Shown here: piece after piece, positions 34,527 to 47,000 of the stretch
Position numbering within the stretch: position 1 is the first letter of the stretch
How the letters are laid out: each line of letters begins with the position of its first letter
Assembly (NCBI GenBank): GCA_973895155.1
Contig: OZ316891.1
Location: 17,422,001 to 17,486,000, forward strand
Length of the DNA stretch: 64,000 bases
Direction of reading: 5' to 3'
From: Marsupella aquatica
Lineage: Eukaryota > Marchantiophyta
Position numbers and translations under genes: made by a program
The notes under the pieces: generated by a model
What the model was told of the DNA's origin: nothing
What the model saw: only the letters and a program-made list of their open reading frames with translations
The model's database searches: none

Positions 34527-37500
34527 TTATTTAGATCCAACCTAAATCTAATAGCTACAGTACTCCTAAAAACTAAAAACCTAAAAAACTTTTCACCCCT
34601 CTTACGAAAGATGCCCTACCAACACACTTTTATCCTTATAAAAAGCACACTCACCAAAGGTTTTGACGCACAGTTCCTCCTGAACATTCCTTTCTGCATA
34701 ATACCTCCCCTCTCTGCGTAAGCATTCTTTTGAGCATCTTCAACCTCCAAGCTGAATGACTGGCTCAAGCTCTGTTCATCTCTTCTCATTGTCACTCTGT
34801 GCTTTCATCTTTTACCACTGACACTCTGCCCCACTCTGTTCTTTCGTCCCTTATCATTGGCACTTTTCCTTTTTTAGCATCCCTATAGATTTACTTTTTG
34901 GGCAATCCAGTGCAGTAAGATTCCTGTCCACAGCTATGGCGCGGGCTCAACAGGTACCAATCTTCTCATATTGATTTTTTTTATTTCATGAATAACTTAG
35001 TCTAGCCCAAAACTGATATATATATGTCTCCCCGTTACCACCTGGGCATCTTGGTAACGAAAACATATAGCATGAATTAGTCAATTATTTGGCTTGATTC
35101 ACCCTAGGGACGGAGGGTGAATGATGAACCTGGGGCATGCAATGTAGTCATGTCAACTACATGTCAGGTATGGTTGATGGTCTACTTTTGTCTGTAAGAC
35201 AAACAGATTTAATGCACCGGTAGTCTATGCAAATAGCTCTGCTTAGAGCTAGATGCCGGTTCTAATAACCTATATATGTTGGATACTGACCTTGCTAATT
35301 ATTTTTTTCTGTTCTTAACACTGCAGCAATTTACTCTTGTCCATACCACCATACTAGTATCTCCAAAATTGTTTCTTGCTGACTTGATAGAGTAATTATT
35401 CTTGCTATACCCGTGGCGCTAAGATTTATCTACCTAATATACTGAAAAGAGTTTTTTTATATATGTAACAATTCGTCGGTATTTTTTACACTTGTTATTT
35501 CTGTCACTTGTTATTTATGTCACGTGTTCTACTCTGTATCTCCAATAGTAGACCCTGCCACTACTCTATGACTAAGCTATCTGGATACACATCATTTTAG
35601 TGGATTGATCACTTTATGAGTACTGACATTTTGATATCTACAATCTCGTCAGATCTTTTCATTCTATTTCTTTTGACTTTACCATTTGTCACCGGCAATG
35701 TATGAAGTTTTTGACTTGGACTATAAGGTGAAATGCATATTTACCTAAGACTCTTCCTAGATCCTACTCTAGGACCATGACATGCGGTATGTGTGGACAA
35801 AGTAGCATCTTGAAGTGGCCTTGATTGGGTGTTTTTTCGCTACTTTATAAACATCTCTCTCTCTCTCTCTCTGGATAGGAGATATACCCAAGATAATTAT
35901 TTTTCAGACATTTGTAAACTTCCAATAAAGTGTTAAACTATTCACAGGAAAACACCATGTATAATGATTGATCATATAAAGAAATATGTAGACAACAAAT
36001 GTCTACGTATTTACAACTCCTCTTATACCCTAATATAAAAATACCTCCATCCATCGCCCCTTTTTATAACCTAGATCTGACGGTCCCTATCATTCCCATA
36101 CACTTTCATAATAATAACCTAAAAAATACCTCTGGCTACGGCAGTTTTTTGTGATGCCTTTCACATCACCCCAACATTATAAACAGCAACAGTATCTTTA
36201 CTTTGGATCTGACGAGGCACCCTGACAGCTCTTCCTTTCATAAACATTCTCTCTGTCTTGTAGTTTTTGGTCTTGATCTTGCAGAGCATCTACATGCAAG
36301 TTTTATTGTTCCTAGTCTCTTTTGCATATCCACGCTCCCTAGCATGTTGTCTTGTACATTTTGTGGCTATTTTTAACACACTTGTTCTAAACAACACTCT
36401 AGCTACTTCAACAACATTCCTGTGGCTCACATGGTACGAGCACGATATGTGACTATTCTGAATTTTCTTTACCCCATGTATTGCTCCATTTGTTAGGGTA
36501 GCCCCTAGCTGAGACATGTCTCCCCATTACCACCCGAGCAAATGGTAGAAATGTGTTGCATAAACTAGTACATTTGCTTACTAGTTTTGCCCCATGCATG
36601 GGGGCTAAATGCCCGGCTGAATGACGACCATGTGGGTAGCAATATAGCTCTTATGTCTGTTGTGTTTCAACTATGGTTGATGGTCCACTTCTATTTGGAT
36701 GACATACCAATATGAAGCACCGCTAGTTTGATATACTATTCTATCATGAGTAGGATGCTTGCTGTAAAATAGTTTCTTTGACTAACTATGCTAATGTGGA
36801 TGATTGTGATATTGATAATATTGTTGATGCAGCGTCTGTGTTAATCCTGTCATACCCTGTATACCTTAGCAATAAATAGTATCCATCATATTCTTCTAAG
36901 TTTGATAATGCTACATTTTGTTTGACATATTCACTGTGTATCCTCACTTGGTTCGAATCCTATCATCAATTTCTCTAAAACTTTAAACTTTATATGCATA
37001 AGAATCTAGAAGTTTTTTACTTTTCTTACTTTTTATTCTCCATTTTATTATTCTTTCTTGTCCTCATTATAACCTACACCAGCGTCACTACTTTTCAGGC
37101 CTGAGTTGTCCAATAGAATATTGTATCATGCTTGATCTTTTTTCCTGGCTCCACCATGTGCCATAGATACTGTGAAGCTTTCCGTGCAAGATTGATTTGG
37201 TGAATGACATATGAAAAGACTACCCCTCAACCCTACTGTATTACTTGATCATGTGTGTTGTATGGACACAGTGGTATCTTGACAATGGCCTTGATTGGGT
37301 ATCTTTCCTTATGTGATATCTCTCTAGTATGGACTGGACATTATTAAAATGATTGTAGAAGGGCATTTGATTCTAGCACACCTCAACATAAAACATTTTG
37401 TACCCACTACTATGTATTAAACCTTTTATGGTATATATAAGATATATAATACACGGGTAATATTTCAATTATACACCACGACTACTGTATTGCATGAGCT

Positions 37501-37797
37501 ATTGTATATTGCCACCTCACCTCATGAGCAGCCACCATACTAACGGCTACCCTAAAAAAGTAATGCGCCCTTTTTGAGTTTCCCTTCACTGGTGGCAGGT
37601 TATACTCTCTACTCAAGCTTGTATATTTTGGCTTCATTAGATGATTTTTTCCACAACTTCTTTCTCCTGCTCCATCTTTAATTCTTGATCTCAATTTGTA
37701 TGCCACTATTTGCTCCTTAGTCTTTCACCTTATTCCCCCCATCCAATGTTGCACAATTTTGTGGGATACATCTTTCTCTCGAGTACTTTGGCGAGAC

Positions 37798-38148
37798 TGT
37801 TAGGTATTTACTCAAGGTCTAGGGTTACAACATGTAATTGTAGTTAGGCTAACCATATTTGGAGAGTGACGTGGTTAGGTTAAGTAGGATGCACACTATA
37901 TGCCAAATGGTGTTTGCTTGGATAAGTGGAACTTAGGCTCATTGTTATGGAGCCACTTGAGAGATGAGGAGAGCTTACACGTACTGTGGAGACTTGGTTT
38001 AGCCGACGGACTTAGAGTTCAGTAAAGCTCTCTTGTGTGTTCCCGTGGACGTAACCTCGAGGAGGTGAACCATGTATCTCTTGTGTTGACTACTTGCACG
38101 TTGGATGTATCATGTGCTTACCGTTGCAATTGTCATCTATGTTCAACA
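37798..38148. mobile_element. solo LTR (351 bp), inverted relative to the other two
   Basis: Begins TGTTAGGTATTTACTCAAGG and ends ATGTTCAACA. Its flanks, GAGAC and GGGAC, match at four of five bases. It is the reverse complement of 56680-56992 over nearly the whole length (AAGCAAACACCRTTTGGCAT, CCTAGACCTTGAGTAAATAC). It interrupts a module of the surrounding array. Confidence 0.78.
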
Positions 38149-39688
38149 GGGACCATATGATCCTAGTAGTCAGGGTAGACACACAAGGTCTGCACAAAGG
38201 GTGACACCATTCACTTCCATTGTACTACATCAACAATTGTAGAATAGAGCACCATGGCACAGGCTCCATAGGTACGTGATCTGAACTACTGATTTCTTGG
38301 CTCAACTTATTATTTGTTTAGCTTAGTCAAGATCAATTCTAGTCAGAGGATAAACAAATTTCTCCCCTTTGCCGTCGGGGCTACTAGCAACAGAAGCGTG
38401 TAACTAGAATCAATGTTAAGCACATGATTCACCTCAAAGAGGAGGGCTGAAAGACGACTTTGAGGATCATGTAGTATGGTCAGATTTGAACCATACTTTT
38501 ATCGGATAATGGTCCACTTCATCCTGCTAGAATCACAATATTGATGTATTGCATTGATTTTACATTTAAACCACTTAAATGTACTCTCTGATACCGTTAA
38601 GTCTGTACTAATTATGACTAATAGAGGTTGCCGCTATGCTGCGATAAGTCCAACTCACCATTTAGAGGTTTACTACATACAAAAATCTCTAAATGCATAG
38701 TCAAATAAAATGTGTGGCCCCAATTTTTTGTCATGACCTGGATGTGCACATCATTGCCAACTTGTTGTGAGATTTGATCAACTCCATAAACAACACTTTG
38801 TGATTCTACGCCAACAAAAGTGGACTCTATTTTGTATGCAACTGGATACGTAGAAAACCTTGCATCTACACACTGCAGCATCTACTTGCATGTAGTTCTA
38901 TTATTGGCTGTAGTTCTTTTGTCCTCATGCACTGTCACTCTGTCCTATGTCCTTTAGCATATTAGGCCTTGTAGCAAATCTGATTGTTCCAGCACACAAA
39001 ACACATATATGACGTTTGCTCAACAGGTATTGATCCTTTCACTTTTTTTCTTTCTTTTTTTAGGTCTAAAATATATGTCAATAATGACATAGGCTAGCCT
39101 TAAACTAATATATATATATATATGTATTCCTATTACTACCTAGACATGTAGCTTGAATTGGTTTTTTGATTGACTTGATTCACCCCATGGACGGGGGTTG
39201 AATGATGACCTTGGGGCATGCAATGTAGTCTTGTCAACTACATTTTAGTTTTGGTTGATGGTCCACTTCAGTCTGTAAAGCATGCAGATGTGATGCACCA
39301 ATAGTTTTTGCAATTAGCTCTGTTGAGAGCTTGATGTTGGCTATAAAAGATTGTCTCAGATTGATACTACCCATATACCCCCAACATAGATAAAATGCAT
39401 GGAAAGTGGGGAGCGACCCCAACTTGGTACCACCTATCCCAGAGATAGGGTTTGAAGCCGCTAGGGTAATGTAGCAGTAGCGGTGCATAGGTCGCTATGG
39501 TCACACAACGGAATCTAAATAAACGCTACCTAAGGTCGAAAGCAAAAATCATACACTTGTGACTTTTTGGAAACAGAGTAACATCAGAGCTGAAACAACT
39601 CACACACGTACATAGGGAGCACTGCCATCCACATAGCACAGAGACTGGCAGACAAGGATTTATGTTTCAACATCATCGTAGCAAGGCA

Positions 39689-39706
39689 CACACACACACA
39701 CACTTG
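39689..39706. repeat. (CA)n microsatellite
   Basis: About nine CA dinucleotides. Other short simple repeats in the island are (CT)n at 35855-35872, (AT)n at 39109-39122, and CT-then-CA at 40448-40482. Confidence 0.9.
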
Positions 39707-40099
39707 TGGAGGGGACAAGGTCCAACTTTTGCTCGTGAATAGATAAGGATTTGTGGGCCCTATGTGTAAGATAAAGAGCACACCCAACCACTAGGTGCTC
39801 TGTCATGTTCCTTTAATATGCTACCTTAGTTTTTTTATAAGTTTATATGATCCAAAGGCAAGTCCAAAGGAGGAATCTTTGCTATATGCCATACATTTCA
39901 TTTTGTAAGGGCTCGACTCCCTTTTCCCCAGCCCAGGTCTCCTTGTAGCAGTCCGAACACCGCTACAAAATCCTAGGACATAAAAAGATACTCTCTTTGA
40001 CATTTTTTCCATCCGATGATGGGGGCTGAATGAAGGCACTGGATTAGTGGTTTACTTTTGTCTTATAATCCTTAGGGATTAGTTATGGTCCATGCTCGA

Positions 40100-42600
40100 C
40101 AGGTCACAAACTGCTTGTCAGAGGCACATTGTTGGTCCTTATGGAGTCAATGTGTTGGTTACACATTTGATGAGGTCATACATCGAAAAAAGAAGCTAGA
40201 TAATAGGTGAATGACAATATGTATGGACCATATATATGTATATTGTATGAGCACAAAGATATTTGTATGTAACAAAGACAAATCAAGGAAGATTTTGAGA
40301 ACAAATATGTTGACGGTGGAATTTGTATGTGTATGTAATGGAATATCTATAGGGAACCAACATATGAATAGGCATGATGTGCAACAAAGTAACACTTGGA
40401 CCTAACTGTATGTTAGGATGTGATATCTATTGTGATATATATATTATTTGATCTCTCCCTCTCTCTCTCTCTCACACACACACCAAGTTTCTCAACTACT
40501 AAGTGTTCTCTCCCCGGTTCTCTCTCCATGGGATCAAAGAGGGTAAGTTATCATTCATGAAGAGTCTATTCGTTAACCTAGCCAAGGTTGAGTCAAACCC
40601 TAGCAAATAACTCCCTCTCACTTTTAGAGCACCTCAAATATGTACTCTATGTCCTTAGGTCCCAAGAGCTTCTTAAAGTCAATTGCACGGGTTGTTGAAC
40701 ATAACCATAGCAAGTGTAAGCACAGGATCACACATAACATGCAACCTCAACAACTACATCACAAAGTTTATTTGTTTTTGCCTCACCTTGACATATTCAT
40801 CTCTCCTTAACATCTCTACCTTAACATCATGATACCTCAAGCCCTCATCCACAATTCAACTGGACAAGTGCATGCAACTACTTTATGGAATTGTTGGCTG
40901 CACTTATCAATAAATGCTCTTTTTGTATAAATTGCTGCAATTGATAAATGGATTCTCATAGACAAAATGCAGACTTTTCACATTTTTTGTGTATGGAGGG
41001 GACCTGAGCTTAATATGCAAACTGTTTGGTGCATTTACAAAGGAAATCATTGTAACATTGATAAACTACATGCCAACCTGAGCTTGAACCCCGAGATGCT
41101 TACACATGCTGCACTTGTGCATGGTGGACTGTATTGAAAAGCCTTAGGCTAACTCTCAGTGTTGACTGGACTATTTGAGATCACAGGGCAACTCAAAGCT
41201 ATGCAAGTTGAACCTGGGCAGGGACAACACACTGCAAACAAGCCACCAACTAGTCCTACTGAACTCGTTTCATTTGTTGCACTGTCTTGTTCTATACACA
41301 TGTTCAAAAACTTGAGAACCTTGTTCAAAGTTTAAAAACTCAACAAACCTGACAGTTGCACGTTAGAGATTTGATGATAAACATTGGTTTTCATATTGTT
41401 TTCAATTGATTTTTCTCGACTTTCATATTCTTTCAAATTATCCTCCAAATGCTAATAATTGTTAGAATATTCCTTAACTTATTCATCCTAACTCTGTTTG
41501 ATTTGCTTAGAAAATATTTGGAACAAAGATCAGACCTATGAATGAAAGATTATTCAAAAAAATTCTTGTCTTAAGATGGTTGAAAGATGTGTAAAGTTAA
41601 TTTAAAGAAATCTGATATATACTTTCAAATTGTGCAATCTGCATTCTCATTAATATGATTGGAGTCTCCTTGCTTTGCCTATGGCTTCTCTTGACTCAAC
41701 AAGACAATTCAGTGATGGTTCTAGCTATCAAGACATGATGAGGGAGTTGGGTCTTACCACATGACATGATTCTGCGACTGTCCCACATTGGGGTAATGTA
41801 TTATTATTGATACACACTTTATGTCAAAACAACAAAAGAGGGTAACATGAAGGAGGAAAATATTAGGGTTGGGACAAAGTTTCCTTTGACCATGAATGCT
41901 TCTTTACAGCAAGATATACAAGGATCTTGTTAGACTAGGTATTTACTCCTTATCAACTCAACCCAATAACCGTATATGGAAAATGGTATTCAGTCCCCAA
42001 CCAGCCACATTTCAACTTAGAACACACTTAGTTCTCAGATTCACTCATTTTTCTCTAACCAAATCCAAAGTCTTGAGGGATCTCCCTGCTTGGAAGTGGT
42101 TACATAGTTTTTGAGCCCAATTGTCCATGATAATGAGCTCATCATCTCCAAGATTTGATATTTCACAATCAAATTGTAACTCAAGATCTAAGTCTAAATG
42201 AAACTTCTCATTTTGCTAGTGTATTTCAATGATCCAGAATTAAAGGAATTTTCCAAAGTATCTTAGGGCTAAATATCAGAAACTTGGGGGATTCCTACAG
42301 AAGACACGGGCACTTAAGAACATTCTGTTTTATATATATGAGGTACACTTTACGTAACCAAGGTGGCACTTTGAGCCTGAGCACAGAGATGTCCAGGTCC
42401 AGACCAAAGGTAGTGGGAGTTTGAGCTAAACTACAATATGTATGTCGTAAAGCTTTTTCTGAGTGCTTTCCAGGTATTATGGACACTTATATATTATCAT
42501 AGCCCCTCAAAACTTGAGCTATAGCCCTCATATTTAGGGGCATTGGCCCACAATGTTAGCTTACCAGGGCATCACTATCTAAGAACATCTGCACAATCTT
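40100..42600. other. AT-rich intergenic DNA, no gene seen
   Basis: Stops in all frames, scattered short open frames without domains, and no further repeat structure that I can see beyond simple repeats near 40.45 kb. Confidence 0.5.
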
Positions 42601-42609
42601 ACTGATAGT

Positions 42610-42720
42610 TGTCAATGCAAAGCTACCTTGAAAGCCTACTGTCTAGAGTGAAGACTCTAGACCTTAACTTCTGAAGCATAATTGAAAGTGAGGGTGGACA
42701 CAAAAAAGAAAAGAAAGGAG
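42610..42720. repeat. second copy of the AATGCAAAGCTAC / CTCTAGACC repeat
   Basis: Shares AATGCAAAGCTAC, TGAAGACTCTAGACCTTAAC-like sequence and GTGAGGGTGGAC with 32630-32915, in the same orientation, about 10 kb away. Confidence 0.65.
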
Positions 42721-43060
42721 AGTTGAAGCTGAAACATCAAGAGGTCCCAGGTTCAATCCCCTTTCCACATGCAAGGGTTGTGGAGGGTGAGTGAGTGAGT
42801 GAATGAGTGAATGAGTGTGTGTATGTGGGTGGGGTGTACTGGTGAGAGTCTTGGTTTCTCCTTAACCCCTGGCTAGTCCGCTTTGGGGCTCTGGTCCAAC
42901 CCTCTCTCCCTCCTGGTATTGGGTATGATTCCCCTTGTGGGCTATCTTAGAGAGGTGCGGGTATGACTCCCCTTGTGGGCTACCCTAGAGAGGTGCATGC
43001 TCCGAAGTTGATTGTCTATTGGATGGGTCAGCTTTAGGTATTCAAGACAAAAAATAACCA
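42721..43060 (+). repeat. possible SINE-like element with tandem 36-bp duplication
   Basis: GGTTCAATCCC at 42750-42760 resembles the tRNA B box (GGTTCGANNCC). It is followed by a GAGTGAGTGAATGA microsatellite, then two copies of TATGAYTCCCCTTGTGGGCT...AGAGAGGTGC at about 42925-42997. No convincing A box was found, and the poly-A tail is short (ACAAAAAATAACC at 43051). The SINE call is therefore weak. Confidence 0.3.
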
Positions 43061-43189
43061 GTGATTCTTTTTGTCAAGGTATTTTTTGGTCCTCATTGCT
43101 ATTTGGGCTCCACGAATGGACTTATGGAACCTTTCGCGAATCACTCCTCCAATAAGGTAGGAAAGTGATTCGAAACCCTCTTTCCTACC

Positions 43190-44088
43190 TTAGAGCAGTG
43201 AGGGCGAGGGCCAGAGCGGGGGCGAGGGCGGGCCTTATGGAACCGCCGCGTGCACGCAGTGGTCAAAATCCCTCATGGCGAAGCGCCAGAGAGCGTTGAG
43301 AAATGAAAGTCGCGAAGAGACAGAGCCGACTTTTCGAGTATCTGGTTCATTTCTGCGCATCTCTTGTCGTGCTCGACGATATTGACTCCGGAAGACTCTC
43401 GTGTTTCTCTCTCGTCTCTCTACTGCTGTACTCTTTCGGTCTCTGCCACTCGTGGAGATCCCATTTTGCTGCTGTGGTTCCTCTGTTTTCTGATCGTAGC
43501 TCTCCCCCACTCCGTCCTCCCTTTAATGTGTGACGACATGACAGGCGACTGGAAGACGTGGAGCTCGGTCGATTTGGGATGGCACAGCTCTGGATCGAGC
43601 AACCTGTGCATCGACCTTGTTCTGAGCTCAGGATTCGATTTGAGTGAAGGGCACGAGGACGGAAATTGACGTGACAGATTTGCGATTCGGGAAGAGGATC
43701 GATTTGTTAAAGGTGAATTGAAGATTCGGTGTGCGTTTGTCTATCAGGAGCGGATTTACCGAGATCTGGAGCGAGCCGTCGATTTGATTTTCGTCAGAAT
43801 TTCTGACGGCTTAGTCCTTGTGGTGCGAAGCACAGAGTACCATGCTGACCAAAATTAGTGAGGTGGTAGTGAATTAGGGTTATCGCCGTAGGGTTGGGAG
43901 TATGCTGTGCGCAAGAAGTGTAGGATTTCTTCCGGAAGGGTTTGGATCTTGCCGCGATGACGTCATTTTCTAGCGGAGCTGCCGAATTCAACCTGGCGCC
44001 ACCAGAGCTGAGAGGCAGCACGTGAAAAACGTTGAAACGTTGTTCTGGGATGCAGGTAACACGATACAACTGATAGGCAGGCATAATC
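43190..44088 (+). promoter_or_regulatory. promoter and 5' leader region of TRAPPC8
   Basis: GC content rises at about 43190 (a GGGCGAGGGC-rich stretch), marking the end of the repeat island. The 0.9 kb before the ATG holds pyrimidine-rich segments (43370-43450) and several GT/AG pairs compatible with a leader intron. Open frames here lack domains. Confidence 0.4.
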
Positions 44089-47000
44089 ATGGAGAACATG
44101 GAGGGGGCGGGATTCACGCTGGCTCAAACCTTGCAACAGCAAATGAGCCCAGTGGTTATGGTCTTGTCCACTCCCAAAGCTGAGGAATCAAGCCACAGCA
44201 ATGGCCTTTCTTTCGTGGATTTGTTTCGGCCATTCTGCAGTCTCGGCAACATTAATGGTACGAATCTGATCCTGTTCGTCCAAATCCGTCCTTAAATCGT
44301 TAGCATTTGCGATGTGCCCACTCCTCAATTATTTATCGAAATGCAAGGCAGTTCAATTGGAGGGTGTTAGGGCCCAGCCACCCTTCATTGCATAATGCTA
44401 TCCTCAGCTTGTGTAGCAACTTTAGAGCTCAATATTTGAGATGCTGTGGCTAGATATGGAAGTTTAAAATTTCTCAAAAGACATATTATGATGTTTTTCA
44501 TGACATCTTAATATGTCTGGTCATGAAAAACTGAAAACAAAGGTTTTCATGACCCGAGTACAGTTTGCATCTGCTTAATTCATTCCAAAGAAATTGGTAC
44601 AAGTCACAGTGACTAAGGCTAAGGGATGTTTTCAGCGAACATCTAAATTCGGAGTATCTAATGAGATCCACAATTTGGAATTGCGAAATCGTCCTCGCAA
44701 GGAGAGTGCTTTAATTCTGAGTGGCTCTCTCGGTGGATATAATTGACTGCCTCGGCCTAAACTAGTGCATCAATTTGTTTTTGAGTCTTCCTGCATGCTC
44801 ATGACTTTTCACTCGGGAGTATTGTACGATGCAGTCCCCGTGCGTACTGCAAGTGAGCAGCCTTACAGGTTGACAGAATTCAACATCAGAATGTTTTACG
44901 CTTCTGAGATGTGCCAGCCACGGCCTGAGGTAGGAATCTACTGTTGTGGGTATGAAAGGCAGAAGAGCTGCTTTGAAGGTTGCTTACTCTTAACCATTGC
45001 TTTGGTATAACCCTGACATGGCTTGAATGACTGAAAAGAACCTCTCCTATAAATGCAGAATTCCTTAGTTTTGGCAGCAATCCACACATTGAATTTAATA
45101 TGCAGGGAGAATGGTACTGAAGTTATTTTACTATTTGTTCTTACAGACAGCGGAGGAGTTTTTATTACAAGTGGTCAATGATAGCAATGATGAAGTATCG
45201 GCTGAACTGGACGGCAAGGCTCAGGAAGCTGAGTTGACGAACTTGAGTGAGTATATTTATTGTTAAGGACTTCGTCAAGAAGACCAGATCTCTAAAAGTA
45301 GGACTAAATCTTTACCTACTATTGATGTTGTTTCTCAATGCTCTCGTTTTTGAGTATGTCTCGTCTTTCGCCTTCTTTCTGGAAGCTGAGATCAGTGCCT
45401 GTCGACCAGTTGCAGAAGCTGACTCGAGAGCCCCAGCATTCAAGAAGTATAGCAGGGAATTCATGCGAACCCTGGCATTTTCGGAGCATGAAGCATTTGA
45501 CCACCCGGTTGCTTGTAAGTGCCTTTTGCCCCGGGCTTCTCATTCCCCGTCTCATTCTTGTGAAGTCCTCATGAATTGTGAAGTCCTGCCCTTATCACAG
45601 GAATACAAATAAATGTGGGACCGGCCACTAGACGTCAGGTTGTCTCCCTTGATTTGATTCATCACTTGAAATTCGCGGATCCGTCTACTATATGTTATAA
45701 CTTGTTCTTAGTCATTGTGTTGCATGTAAATACAACCACCCACTCTCTGTATCACTCTCTGTTCCACCTTCTGTTTCTTACTGCCGGCTTGCTGATAAGT
45801 ATCAGATCTCCGTGCTCTGTGATTAACCAGGTATTCTGGTGGTTTCATCCAGTGACGTCAATCCTGTCAACAAGTTCGTAGATCTTTACAATTCTGATCA
45901 GCTGCCAGCACTAATGAATGAAGGGGCGATTGACCCCAAAATATTGAAGTTATATGTGATGCTTCATGATAATCAAGAGGGCCCTGTGGATAAGTAGGTG
46001 TACTACCTTCATCTTATTTCCGTTTGGAATTACCATTCATATTGAGAAAGTGTTTTATAGCTGAATTTCTTTCGCAAAGGCCTCACAGTTCCTCTAACTG
46101 AAATGAATGTCTGGTCATGTCACAATTTGTCAGGGCTAATGAGCTTCTATTAGAGATGAGGAGCGTCTTCGGAGTTAACAATTGCAGAGTTTTGTGCATT
46201 AACTCAGCGTTACCAGATTCGCGTGAAGCAGCATCTCAAGCAGCTGATGATATGTGGGAGCCTTACTTGTTGCGTCCTATTATTCCTGTAGCCGTCTTTG
46301 AGAAAGACGAGGTGGTAAGTCAGTAGCTGTGTTCCATCCCGAGTTCCTTCGCCTACGATTGCTCAATTATCTGTCAGTTTGGTCACAATCTTGGCCAGGT
46401 GATCCCTACTTTGCTCTGTACAGATGGGTACCAGTACTCACAATCTTTCCTAGTACAACCTTAGATGTCAAGCTTCGATACTAGAGGCAAGATGGAAATA
46501 ACGGGCGTACTCTTTATTGTATGTGTACTTGATAAGAAAATTATTGTTGGATCTGTAGGTGAACAATGAAAAGAAGGGTAGGAGGGGCTGCTACATAAAC
46601 ACAATTGATATGGAAGAGGTATTTCCAAACTCAGGCGAAAGCCCACTGATGCGCGATGGCTTTCTACAATGGTTGTACATGTGTTTCCCTTGATGGCCAG
46701 GGAGTATGATTTTGTTACCAATTAGATAGATAGGAGACCTTCTAAGGCAGTTGAAGTTTGAGTGGGTCAGTTAGATTTTGTGAATGTTGGGAAATAGTTT
46801 TGAATATTTATAAAAGATATGTACGCGTCGAAATGGTCATTAAACTGCACATGTGCCTTTTGTCTGCAGTTGACGGACTTTGTGCTTGACATATCAGTGA
46901 AACATATAATACCAAGTATGGAAGTGAAGATTCGAACTCTTTATCAGCAGGTGACTCTAGTTATTGAATGGATCACGAGATGTAGCTATTGGAAGGAGTT

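Larger units (their letters stand above)
34740..40100. repeat. array of four to five diverged modules of about 1.5 kb
   Basis: Recurring order in each module: a pyrimidine-rich tract with CACTCTGT/CTTTYRTC; a short ATG frame followed by a GT; a block around GGGGGYTGAATGATGA; then GGTTGATGGTCCACTTC; and further on GGCCTTGATTGGGTRT. ATG positions are 34936, 36430, 38254 and 39009. The GGTTGATGG blocks lie at 35170, 36679, about 38500 and 39252, always 234-251 bp later. A fifth partial copy of the GATGGGGGCTGAATGA block lies at about 40018. The solo LTR at 37798 sits inside the third module. Coding potential is negligible. The modules are not recognised as a named family. Confidence 0.65.

Noticed and set aside
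42721-42800. tRNA gene at the GGTTCAATCCC B-box-like site
   Set aside because: No A box at the right distance and no cloverleaf can be drawn; at most a SINE remnant.
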